This document shows positions 1 to 7,111 of a stretch of DNA of 64,000 nt, in pieces (position 1 is the stretch's first letter; each line of letters begins with the position of its first letter). The notes beneath the pieces were generated by a model. That model saw only the letters and a program-made list of their open reading frames with translations. It had not been told where the DNA came from and did not search any database. The position numbers were made by a program, and so were the translations under genes. Origin of the DNA: Bacteroidaceae bacterium (GTDB lineage: Bacteria > Bacteroidota > Bacteroidia > Bacteroidales > Bacteroidaceae); assembly GCA_017469685.1 (NCBI GenBank), contig JAFUFW010000018.1, positions 1-64,000 on the forward strand. The letters are read 5' to 3'.

Positions 1-416
1 AAGTGAACCTCGCCGAAGCCCAGCTCACGCTCGCCACCCTACAACACTACTTCGAGAAGATCGGTAAGGACAGGATTCTGGAGGAGCGCGTCGATGTGGG
101 CATCATCTCGCCCTACAAGGCACAGGTGCAGTTGCTGCGGCGCCTCTTGAAGCAAGACCGCTACTGGAAGCCCTACCGGAGCCTCATCACCGTGAACTCC
201 GTGGATGGTTTCCAGGGACAGGAGCGCGACGTCATCGTCATCAGCCTCGTTCGCAGCAACGAGCATGGCGACATCGGTTTCCTGCGCGACCTGCGGCGCA
301 TGAACGTGGCCATCACCCGTGCTCGAATGAAACTAATGATCATCGGCGACAGGACTACCATATGCCATATGCCATTCTATCGCCGGCTGGCCGAATATAT
401 TGACGAGACGCTATGA
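1..416 (+). CDS. Superfamily 1 DNA/RNA helicase, C-terminal part
   Basis: Only the last 137 or so residues are in the window; the reading frame is open to the left edge, so the apparent GTG at position 3 is not a real start. The visible part is the second RecA-like domain of a superfamily 1 helicase of the Dna2/NAM7/SMUBP2 (AAA_12) type. Motif IV-like GIISPYKAQ is near residues 33-41, motif V VDGFQGQERDVIVIS near 67-81, and motif VI NVAITRARMKL with its arginine finger near 101-111. These parts couple ATP hydrolysis to strand unwinding. The protein ends shortly after the fold, at TGA 414-416. The precise substrate cannot be told from the fragment. Confidence 0.88.
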   Translation, partial: VNLAEAQLTLATLQHYFEKIGKDRILEERVDVGIISPYKAQVQLLRRLLKQDRYWKPYRSLITVNSVDGFQGQERDVIVISLVRSNEHGDIGFLRDLRRMNVAITRARMKLMIIGDRTTICHMPFYRRLAEYIDETL

Positions 417-486
417 TGGCACAAAGCTCAGCCCACGTCAGAAATCTTTTGCTATAAAATTTATATCCACTAAATAAGATACGCTT

Positions 487-2382
487 ATGAAACGCATATT
501 CTGCTTATTCATCATCCTGCTCTCAGCTCTCCACTTCCATTTCTATACAGTGAACGCAGCTCAAGTGTGGTGGGGCTATTGGAACAGCGGCCTCGGCCTC
601 ACCGAGGTAGCTCCCTTCGAAGCGGGGCAGAATGAGTGCTGTGCACGTGTCGTAGCTACTGCAGTTCCACAGCTTATGGGTGCCCAGCTACACGCCATCC
701 GCTTCTACGTCAGCGACAAGACAGCCATCACCTCCGCGCGCGTTTGGGTAAGCTCCACTGAGTGGGGCTCAGACAAGGCCGAGGTTGAGGTTCAGCTCTC
801 AGCGCTACGCGACATCATGCATGACGGCTCAGCCACAGAGGTTGCCCTGCCCGAAGCCGTGACCTTGCTACATGCAGCCAACCGCTACGCCAGCACCTAC
901 GTAGGCTTCACACTCACCATAGCCAGCGGCCAGCCACCATGCTACATGCTTGCTGCGCCAAGCCACACCTCGGCCTTCACCAACATTGCCCGCATCAACG
1001 GGCAGCGTGTAGAACTTGGAGCCACCAACGGGGCGCTCGCCTTGCAGATGCTTGTGAGCTCCGACCAACTTACGGCCAACAGTGTGAGCCCCGTAGCGCC
1101 CGAGACGTTCGTCGCCGTTGCTGGTGAAGATTGTGCGCAGGCTCTGCCCCTGCGCCTTGACGGGAGTACAGCCGTGAGCGATGTCGATTATGAAGTCTAC
1201 ATGGACGACAAACTTATCAACCAGCAGCACTACGACTTACCTTCACCCCACAACGAGCTTTTTGGCACGACCGATATACCGGTCCGATTTACAGTACCAT
1301 CCACGCCTCAACAATATTCCTATAGCGTGCGCCTGACACACGTCAACGGCGAGCCCAACACCAGCGCCACGCCTGCCAGCGAAGCCGTCATTGCCACCGT
1401 CGTAAGTCAGTTAGGTGAACGGCGTGTAGTGATGGAAGAGGCTACTGCCACGTGGTGCAACAACTGCACACGCGGCATTGTAGGCATGCAACGTCTGCAC
1501 GAGATCTTTGGCGACCGCTTCATAGGTATAGCCATGCACGGGAGCGACGACCCCATGCTCCTGCGCACATACCGCGCCAGCCGCATAGGCAAGAAGATGC
1601 CAAGCTTGCCCATTGCCTACCTTGACCGTAGACTTGAGCTCGACCCATATATGGGCACACACGCGCTGAACGACATGCATTTCTATGCCGACGAAGCCGT
1701 GCGCGAGCATTTGGCTCACCCTTCAGTAGCCGACATCAGCCTCAGTGCCTCCTGGAGCGATGCGAGCCGCTCCACAATCGACGTAGAAGCGCTGACGACC
1801 TTCCGCTACAACGCCGAGACAGCACCTTACGGCATCGTGCTACTCCTGTTAGAAGACGGCATGAGCGGCGAGGGACGCGATTGGATGCAGATCAACGGCT
1901 ACAGCAGCTCTCAAGACCGTGGCGAGCTCGACGCCGACATGCAAGCTTTCGTCGACGCACCTTATTACATATATAATTATGTATTCAACCACGTCGCCGT
2001 AGGTGTACTCAGCCCAGACGACGGCATCCCAGGCAGCATCACGGCTCCCCTCCAGGCCGATACTCCACAGCGTTTCGCCCTAAGCTGGGACATCGCCGAC
2101 AACACTCTAATCCAGGACAAGTCGCAGCTCCACCTCGTTGCACTGCTCGTAAGTCACGACACAACTGAGATTGTCAACGCAGCCTCCGCCGAGATAGCAG
2201 GAGGCGGAGACGGGATTAGTCCGATAGGAATGAAGAATGAAGAATTAGGAATGAAGAATGAGGCCGACGCGGTGTACGACCTCAGCGGACGGCGTGTTGG
2301 GAATGACTCATTACAAATGACGAATGCAGGATCACGAAGGGGAATCTTCATATCGGGCAGGAAAAAGATAATAGTTAATTGA
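487..2382 (+). CDS. Omp28-like secreted protein with thioredoxin-fold CxxC and T9SS-type tail
   Basis: 631 residues. It begins with a signal peptide (MKRIFCLFIILLSALHFHFY, cut near Ala24). The first 300 residues look beta-rich and are not recognised. From about 310 comes an Omp28/thioredoxin-like domain with the redox motif TWCNNC (Cys324, Cys327), the same layout as the genes at 4662 and 6157. The end has the YDLSGRR...RGIFISGRKK pattern of a T9SS type A sorting tail, so export by SprA and surface attachment or release are likely (inference). Two in-frame heptamer repeats (2226-2262, 2301-2338) flank the YDLSGRR block. It lies on the opposite strand from, and converges with, the SusCD operon. 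The substrate is unknown. Confidence 0.75.
   Translation: MKRIFCLFIILLSALHFHFYTVNAAQVWWGYWNSGLGLTEVAPFEAGQNECCARVVATAVPQLMGAQLHAIRFYVSDKTAITSARVWVSSTEWGSDKAEVEVQLSALRDIMHDGSATEVALPEAVTLLHAANRYASTYVGFTLTIASGQPPCYMLAAPSHTSAFTNIARINGQRVELGATNGALALQMLVSSDQLTANSVSPVAPETFVAVAGEDCAQALPLRLDGSTAVSDVDYEVYMDDKLINQQHYDLPSPHNELFGTTDIPVRFTVPSTPQQYSYSVRLTHVNGEPNTSATPASEAVIATVVSQLGERRVVMEEATATWCNNCTRGIVGMQRLHEIFGDRFIGIAMHGSDDPMLLRTYRASRIGKKMPSLPIAYLDRRLELDPYMGTHALNDMHFYADEAVREHLAHPSVADISLSASWSDASRSTIDVEALTTFRYNAETAPYGIVLLLLEDGMSGEGRDWMQINGYSSSQDRGELDADMQAFVDAPYYIYNYVFNHVAVGVLSPDDGIPGSITAPLQADTPQRFALSWDIADNTLIQDKSQLHLVALLVSHDTTEIVNAASAEIAGGGDGISPIGMKNEELGMKNEADAVYDLSGRRVGNDSLQMTNAGSRRGIFISGRKKIIVN
2226..2338 (+). 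repeat. Two in-frame heptamer repeat tracts in a secretion tail
   Basis: The first tract (2226-2262) is built of 7-nt units such as ATGAAGA, ATGAAGA, ATTAGGA, ATGAAGA, so that AGGAATGAAGAATGA recurs at exactly 21 nt (2226 and 2247). The second (2301-2338) has degenerate units GAATGAC, TCATTAC, AAATGAC, GAATGCA. Both stay open in the gene's frame and encode the spacer sequence around the YDLSGRR block. Confidence 0.7.
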
Positions 2383-2390
2383 GCAGGTAA

Positions 2391-2452
2391 GTTCCACCGG
2401 TGGTACACTCGTTCTTGACCAGTTGTGTCGGCGTGTTCCACCGGTGGAACAC
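2391..2452. repeat. Pair of palindromes with core TTCCACCGGTGG
   Basis: GTGTTCCACCGGTGGAACAC at 2433-2452 is a perfect 20-bp palindrome. A second copy, GTTCCACCGGTGGTAC, lies at 2391-2406 and is near-perfect. Both are just past the stop of the Omp28-like gene. They look like a REP-type intergenic repeat or a binding site for a symmetric dimer; function unknown. Confidence 0.65.
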
Positions 2453-2479
2453 CTCTTTTCAGGCATTCATACAAATAAA

Positions 2480-2515
2480 CACGCCCGTATGAGCTTACGT
2501 TCTCATACGGGCGTG
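2480..2515. terminator. Strong hairpin terminator between convergent genes
   Basis: A perfect 14-bp stem, CACGCCCGTATGAG at 2480-2493 and its complement at 2502-2515, with an 8-nt loop. It is followed by CTTGTTTA on the plus strand and A-rich sequence on the left, so it can serve both the plus-strand Omp28-like gene and the minus-strand operon that ends near 2553. Confidence 0.8.
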
Positions 2516-2552
2516 CTTGTTTATCCGGGCGGCAGGCTTAGTCCTCGTTGCC

Positions 2553-2699
2553 TCATATATTATCCCAGTTGCCGGACGACTTAACGTCGACACAGACTCC
2601 TTCATGCGGTTCGTTGCCAACCTCGAGACTAACAGCTACGGGTAACGTAGCCTCCAAAAAGATGACAGCAAGTTCTGGTGTTTGATATATCTTTTTCAT
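2553..2699 (-). CDS. Small Bacteroidales peptide, 48 aa
   Basis: Starts at ATG 2699 (MKKIYQTPELAVIFLEATLP) rather than the longer frame from 2738, because the shorter form matches a widespread class of about 50-residue Bacteroidales proteins: an MKK-Y-PE start, a hydrophobic middle, then an acidic C-terminus ending in NWDNI. The function of that class is not known to me. It is the last gene on the minus strand before the terminator at 2480-2515, 40 bp past an orphan secretion tail. It could be a decayed short secreted peptide or a real small gene; the retained reading frame and the family look favour a real gene. Confidence 0.6.
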   Translation of the reverse strand: MKKIYQTPELAVIFLEATLPVAVSLEVGNEPHEGVCVDVKSSGNWDNI

Positions 2700-2738
2700 A
2701 ACGGCATTATTCGAAATAATCTTAATTCTTTTTGTCAT

Positions 2739-2828
2739 TTACTTCACTAAAACCTTCTTGCCACCAACGATGTTGATGCCTTTCTGGGTCTGTTGCAAAC
2801 AGCAGACGAGAGAGGATGTTGGTGTCAT
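2739..2828 (-). pseudogene. Orphan T9SS-type C-terminal tail, gene remnant
   Basis: The minus strand reads LQQTQKGINIVGGKKVLVK then TAA (2739-2741). This is the closing segment of a T9SS type A sorting tail (compare PGIYIVNGKKVAVRK in the neighbouring gene), but it is preceded by only about 12 unrelated codons from ATG 2828. The body of the exported protein is missing, so this is the 3' end of a lost or truncated paralogue, in the same orientation as the operon. Confidence 0.65.
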
Positions 2829-3063
2829 GTTTTATTTTGTAGTTGGTTAAGTGTTTGTTAGTGCACAAAAGACGGACTTAAAGGGGCGCATAGTGTAAAT
2901 CTACAAGAAATATCAGCACTTAAGCCTTAATTATTGCCGTATATCAGACAATCACCGCGCCTGTAAGCCCAAAAGGCCTACAAAGAGTCACGAAGGTTAT
3001 GGGCAATATAGCCGATGCACAAGAGGATGAGGGACTGGGCTGATGGCCCAGGCAGGAACAGGG
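2829..3063. other. Non-coding stretch after the operon's last large gene
   Basis: Together with 2700-2828 this is a gap of over 400 bp without a full gene. Apart from the tail remnant and the hairpin at 3064-3100 I see no conserved reading frame, repeat or RNA signature here. It is probably eroded sequence of the lost gene whose tail survives at 2739. Confidence 0.4.
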
Positions 3064-3100
3064 AAAGGGGCTGTACCGCAAGTCACGGCACAGCCCCTTT
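3064..3100. terminator. Hairpin terminator downstream of the 3132 gene
   Basis: AAAGGGGCTGT at 3064-3074 pairs with ACAGCCCCTTT at 3090-3100. CCG/CGG pairs extend the stem inward. It sits 32 bp beyond the stop of the minus-strand InlB-repeat-like gene and has T-rich sequence on both strands, so it probably ends most of the SusCD operon transcript. Confidence 0.75.
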
Positions 3101-3131
3101 TCTTATATTCAGAACGAATTGCAGGAATTAC

Positions 3132-4598
3132 TTACTTTCTTACTGCAACTTTCTTGCCATTGACAATATAAATGCCAGGCTGGTTGGTGGCACGGACATT
3201 GACACCGCCAAGGGTGTAGATGGGAGTATCGCCAACTGAAGCTTCGCCGCGGACAGGCAGAGCCTCAACACCTGTCACGAGTTCGGTGAGGTGTTCGAGG
3301 GCATAGTCATAGCTCTCAGGAGAGAGAGCAATCACTGAAGGAATGTTGCCTTCGTCATCGGTAAGGTCGGAAGCGAGCATATTGATGTAAGCAGTGTTGG
3401 CAGGAACCTGGATGTTGGTCTTAGCCTCGTCGGGATGCCAGATGAAGTCAGTGTGTCCCCAGAGAATGAAGGCCTCAACATCCTCCTTGAAGACGTAGAC
3501 GTAGTGGGGCACGTCGTCCGTAGCACTTCCTGTGACGGAAGTGCCGGTTGTGCCAGACCACATCACGATGGGATTCTGACGCGAGTAGCCGTAAGGCCAG
3601 CGGAAGAGGAAGCTCACATGACCACGGCCGTACATAAGCGTCGGCAAGTCCTTCCACTGGGCGAATCTGTACTGTGCTTCTTCATCGCCGGTATTGAGGA
3701 GGGCGCGGCCGTCGGCACGCACGATATCCTCAGGATTGAAAATGAAAATGGTGCAGTCCGAGACATCGTCGAGGACCCAGTTGTCATTGAGGTTAACGGC
3801 CTTCCAGCCGCCCTCCTCGGGGAAGTCGAAAGAGGGAGCTTCGAGGTCGCGGAATACGGCGTAGAGCGTCTCGCCGGCAGTGACGGTGAAGGTGTAGGGA
3901 TTATCAAAACTGACGACCTCGCCTTTTATGTCGCCTGTGTAGTATCTTGTGCGCCAATAGGCAAACTCGTAGCCGTCGGCAGGGAATGCCTCAACTGTAA
4001 CTACATCGCCAGGAGAGTTGGGGTATTTGGATATATCCACAGCACCTGCATTGGGGTACCACTCTTCTTCATGACCTTGCTTCTCGCTGATGCCTACGTT
4101 AACGCCGTTGGAGAAGTAAGCGAAGATGATGGCCTGTGGCGCTGTGGGCACCTCGGCACGCTTTGCTTCGTCGCGGGTATCATATTCGTCGCCGAAGTTT
4201 TGGATGTCGATGGCTAACAAAGTGCCGTCATCTTTATAGCCTCCTGCATACTCATCCTTTTCTGCGTCAAAGACGCCATCACCATCGTCGATATACCATC
4301 CCACGAAGGCATAACCTTCGGCAGCACGAGCATGAGCGGCAAGAAAAGCTGCGGCACTGGACATGACGGGTAGCTGCGTTTTCCAGTCGAGAGTCTCGCG
4401 ATAGACGGGGGTGCCTGTGCCGTCAATCTGTGTGGCTGCCACGCGGCATCCGTCGCCTACGGCCACGAGGCGAACCCATGTTTGAACCCAAGTCTCGGTG
4501 AATTCTGGCTGGGCTGAAGCGGCTGTTGCGCTGAGCAGCATCAGCACTGCGGCTGTGCTGCGAAGAAGTTTACTTACGAATTTCATTGTTGCTTTCAC
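3132..4598 (-). CDS. Secreted protein with InlB B-repeat-like domains and T9SS-type tail
   Basis: 488 residues with a signal peptide ending in ATAASAQ (around residue 30). Two segments resemble divergent InlB B-repeats. One is around GYAFVGWYIDDGDGVFDAEK. The other is GYEFAYWRTR followed about 25 residues later by NPYTFTVTAGETLYAVF. Such repeats are small beta-grasp modules found on surface proteins. The rest is unrecognised. The C-terminus IYTLGGV...PGIYIVNGKKVAVRK is a T9SS type A-like tail, so surface exposure is likely. It is the last large gene of the operon, 63 bp after the Omp28-like gene, and is followed by a hairpin terminator. A binding or adhesin role is inference. Confidence 0.65.
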   Translation of the reverse strand: MKATMKFVSKLLRSTAAVLMLLSATAASAQPEFTETWVQTWVRLVAVGDGCRVAATQIDGTGTPVYRETLDWKTQLPVMSSAAAFLAAHARAAEGYAFVGWYIDDGDGVFDAEKDEYAGGYKDDGTLLAIDIQNFGDEYDTRDEAKRAEVPTAPQAIIFAYFSNGVNVGISEKQGHEEEWYPNAGAVDISKYPNSPGDVVTVEAFPADGYEFAYWRTRYYTGDIKGEVVSFDNPYTFTVTAGETLYAVFRDLEAPSFDFPEEGGWKAVNLNDNWVLDDVSDCTIFIFNPEDIVRADGRALLNTGDEEAQYRFAQWKDLPTLMYGRGHVSFLFRWPYGYSRQNPIVMWSGTTGTSVTGSATDDVPHYVYVFKEDVEAFILWGHTDFIWHPDEAKTNIQVPANTAYINMLASDLTDDEGNIPSVIALSPESYDYALEHLTELVTGVEALPVRGEASVGDTPIYTLGGVNVRATNQPGIYIVNGKKVAVRK

Positions 4599-4661
4599 GG
4601 GCGTTACCCGATGTTTAATGTTTAGTTTGAATTGTTTATTTCGTGATTAATTGTGTGAGTG

Positions 4662-6122
4662 TTATCTTATGATGTATTTCTTGCCACCGCGAATGTAGAC
4701 ACCACGCCGCAGCTCTCCGTTCTTGATTAATAGTTCCCCATTCCCTAAGCGCCGACCGATGAGGTCATACACCGCGCCATCTTCCTCCTTATTCAAGGAT
4801 TCGGAAGTTAGGCTGAGAGACTCTACCCCATCAGCCCCGAAAGGCAGTACACGAGTTTTGGCAGCGTTGACGACGCGCCCGGTCTCGGTGTTGATGAGCA
4901 TAGCTATGGCGGTGAGGTTATTCTTGTCCTGAATGATGGTGTTGCCGACTACGGCGACGGAAGCCTCATAGGTTTGTGCCTGCCCCTTGACGATGGGTGC
5001 TTTGACACTGCCGGCCTGCCCTCTTTTCACACCGAGAGAGGCTACGGCGACGTGATTGTAGATTAGGCCTTCGATTTTACGAGGAGCTTCCCAATATACG
5101 TCCATCTCAGGACCAGTGAGCTCGCGGGTGCCTGAATACTCGTGGCTATAGTAATTCTCCTGCATCCATGCTGAGCCGGTGCCGTGAAGGCCATCCTCGG
5201 TGATGACAATGGCAATTGCGTAGGGGGCAGACGAAGCGTCGAAGCCAAAAGTCGTCTCAACTGTACATGCAATTCGTTTTTGCTCTGCCTCGTTCCACTT
5301 TGCACTGATGTCAACACCTGCCTCGGCTGGCACCGCGAGGGCTGCGGCGACATCATCTACGATGCCTGCGCGGGCGGCACCAGACGAACCTCTGTAGGAG
5401 TTGACATATTCGCCACGATCGACTGTACTGCGGGGCACGCTCTCTGGAACGAGACCGGCCTGGGAGTAAGCTGAATTGTTCATTGGCTCACCAGAACCTG
5501 TATGCACGGCAATGCCTATGAAGCGGTCGCCAAAAGACTGCTCCATCAATTCCATGGCTGCCATACCAGATGTACAGTTACCACACCAAGTGCCTGTGTA
5601 CTCTTCAACAACCGAACGCCGCTCGAAGGTCAGAGGGGAGGCTGGATCGGCATTGACAAAACGGATGTTAACCGTAAGCCGTTGGAAACCTACCTGTGCC
5701 GTGAGCGTAGCATTAATCTCGCCGAACTGATCGGGGTAGTAGGCATCAAACTGAGTCAGTGTATAGCCATTGGCAGGGACGGTGAAAGATTTATTGTCGA
5801 TGCGGTCGGAAGTGAAGATCATACACTCGCTGCCCATGCACCATTGCACGCGCATAGGTGCCATCGTGTTGCTGCTGATAACTAACGAGGCGGTGCCGTT
5901 GAGGGCGTTGGACGTAAGATTGCTCAGGACAAGGCCATTGGCAGGATTACTGCTGGGGTTTGACTCGCACACGACATCGCCATACTCATCTTCCTCAGCA
6001 TAAATGGTCACGGTAGCTCCGTTTGCCAAGTCACTGCCATGATAACGGAAGACGGCCGACTGCGCCCATGCGCCCAGCACAAAGGATGCAGCCAACAGAA
6101 AGAAAGTAAATCGTTTAACCAT
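4662..6122 (-). CDS. Omp28-like thioredoxin-fold protein with T9SS-type tail
   Basis: 486 residues; the signal peptide is MVKRFTFFLLAASFVLGAWA, cut before Gln21. Residues 25-160 are beta-rich with an extra Cys pair (Cys95, Cys100). From 165 the Omp28/thioredoxin-like domain carries TGTWCGNC (Cys180, Cys183) and GDRFIGIAVH. It is a clear paralogue of the gene at 487 and of the lipoprotein at 6157, so this locus holds three related CxxC proteins. The tail is YDLIGRR...RRGVYIRGGKKYIIR, with a heptamer-type repeat (4709-4746) encoding the linker between its two halves. It follows the 6157 gene by 34 bp, in operon. The likely role is surface disulfide exchange or adhesion; the substrate is unknown. 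Confidence 0.75.
   Translation of the reverse strand: MVKRFTFFLLAASFVLGAWAQSAVFRYHGSDLANGATVTIYAEEDEYGDVVCESNPSSNPANGLVLSNLTSNALNGTASLVISSNTMAPMRVQWCMGSECMIFTSDRIDNKSFTVPANGYTLTQFDAYYPDQFGEINATLTAQVGFQRLTVNIRFVNADPASPLTFERRSVVEEYTGTWCGNCTSGMAAMELMEQSFGDRFIGIAVHTGSGEPMNNSAYSQAGLVPESVPRSTVDRGEYVNSYRGSSGAARAGIVDDVAAALAVPAEAGVDISAKWNEAEQKRIACTVETTFGFDASSAPYAIAIVITEDGLHGTGSAWMQENYYSHEYSGTRELTGPEMDVYWEAPRKIEGLIYNHVAVASLGVKRGQAGSVKAPIVKGQAQTYEASVAVVGNTIIQDKNNLTAIAMLINTETGRVVNAAKTRVLPFGADGVESLSLTSESLNKEEDGAVYDLIGRRLGNGELLIKNGELRRGVYIRGGKKYIIR
4709..4746 (-). repeat. Heptamer-type repeat within a secretion tail
   Basis: Read on the minus strand the segment falls into 7-nt units GAATGGG, GAACTAT, TAATCAA, GAACGGA, GAGCTGC. 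It encodes GNGELLIKNGEL, placed between YDLIGRR and RRGVYI, exactly where the 487 gene has its second tract. Confidence 0.6.
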
Positions 6123-6156
6123 ATTTCTAATTTTCGTTTCTTATTATTATTTCTTA

Positions 6157-7014
6157 CTACTTATTTACATCAATAATCTTCTCCTCGACGACCTGAAGCA
6201 CCCCGCTGTCATCGTAGACGAAAGCTACGAGAGCCATCTGCTCTGCGTCCCATGCCTCGTCGAGAATATAGTCGAAGCTGGCATCGGCATAGGCTCCTGT
6301 TGCGACTTCGACAGGGGTGCCCCATGTGCCGTTGATGGCAGCACGCAGGACGTGGTTGTGTACATAGGCACCGTTGCGCGTACCATCAGGCATCGACTGC
6401 AACGTGACGATACTGCTCTCGGTGAGCCAGAGCTGAAGATTGCCACGCACCTCGTCAAGGCCGAGCGCCTGAACTTCAACATGCAGCTGGCGGCTCGTAG
6501 CGTCGTAGGCTGTTGAAGCCGCAAGCTGCAAGCGTGGCTGCTGGCTGATAACATCACGGACAAGTGAGCCCCACTGGTCGGGATTCGACGGATTGCCCGT
6601 GCGACTTACATACCCCTTAGGCAGTGTATTTGCCACACCCCAATGGTTAACATATTCATCGCCCAACTCCGTACGCAGACCTACGACTCGTGAATTACTG
6701 TAACGAGCCAGCGGGCCGCCATGGATGGCCACGGAAATGACCTTGTCTGAACCGTAATCCCCCTTTATCTTCTCTATCTCTGCAGCAGCGTTAGGGCAGT
6801 TGCTGCAATCCTGGCCCGTGAAGTCCTCGATGAGTACGGCCCGGTTGGCATCGACAGGAGGCACATAAATCAACCGCTCTTCATCTGAGATGGAGGAGCA
6901 GGCGGCGAAGAGGAGCAGCTGCCCCATCCACAGCAAACCCATCCCCAGGCCCCTCCCTGTGAGAGAGGAGAGGACATACCTTATAAGGCTGGCAGATTTA
7001 TTGTATAGTTTCAT
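6157..7014 (-). CDS. Omp28-related lipoprotein
   Basis: 285 residues with a lipoprotein signal; the lipobox is LLFAAC with the acylated Cys39. The mature part is a compact Omp28/thioredoxin-like domain: VLIEDFTGQDCSNCPNAAAE (Cys70, Cys73), then VISVAIHGGP. Unlike its two paralogues it has no sorting tail and would be held to a membrane by its lipid. The first 30 residues are odd: SSLTGRGLGMG is encoded by a dispersed CCTCCCTG-type element (6937-6975), so a repeat supplies part of the signal peptide. It lies between the DUF6029-like barrel (98 bp upstream) and the second Omp28-like gene. It probably keeps partner cysteines reduced or binds an oxidised substrate (inference). Confidence 0.75.
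   Translation of the reverse strand: MKLYNKSASLIRYVLSSLTGRGLGMGLLWMGQLLLFAACSSISDEERLIYVPPVDANRAVLIEDFTGQDCSNCPNAAAEIEKIKGDYGSDKVISVAIHGGPLARYSNSRVVGLRTELGDEYVNHWGVANTLPKGYVSRTGNPSNPDQWGSLVRDVISQQPRLQLAASTAYDATSRQLHVEVQALGLDEVRGNLQLWLTESSIVTLQSMPDGTRNGAYVHNHVLRAAINGTWGTPVEVATGAYADASFDYILDEAWDAEQMALVAFVYDDSGVLQVVEEKIIDVNK
6937..6975 (-). repeat. CCTCCCTG/GGGGATGGG dispersed element inside a signal peptide
   Basis: Read on the minus strand: an imperfect inverted repeat (CCTCTCTCACAGGGAGG) followed by GGCCTGGGGATGGG. The same arrangement recurs at 11698-11734, and related copies lie near 48404-48466 and 48592-48625. Here it encodes SLTGRGLGMG. Confidence 0.65.
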
Positions 7015-7111
7015 ATTAGATACTTATATTAATTATATGTGTAGCACATGGCAAGTCTTGATCGTTTTCTATACTCCCATTCCTCATAGGGAGTGGCTTT
7101 TGAGTCTTAAC

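Noticed and set aside
417..486. Promoter for the 487 gene
   Set aside because: CTTTTG near 448 resembles the -7 motif but lacks the TA at the right distance; too weak to list.
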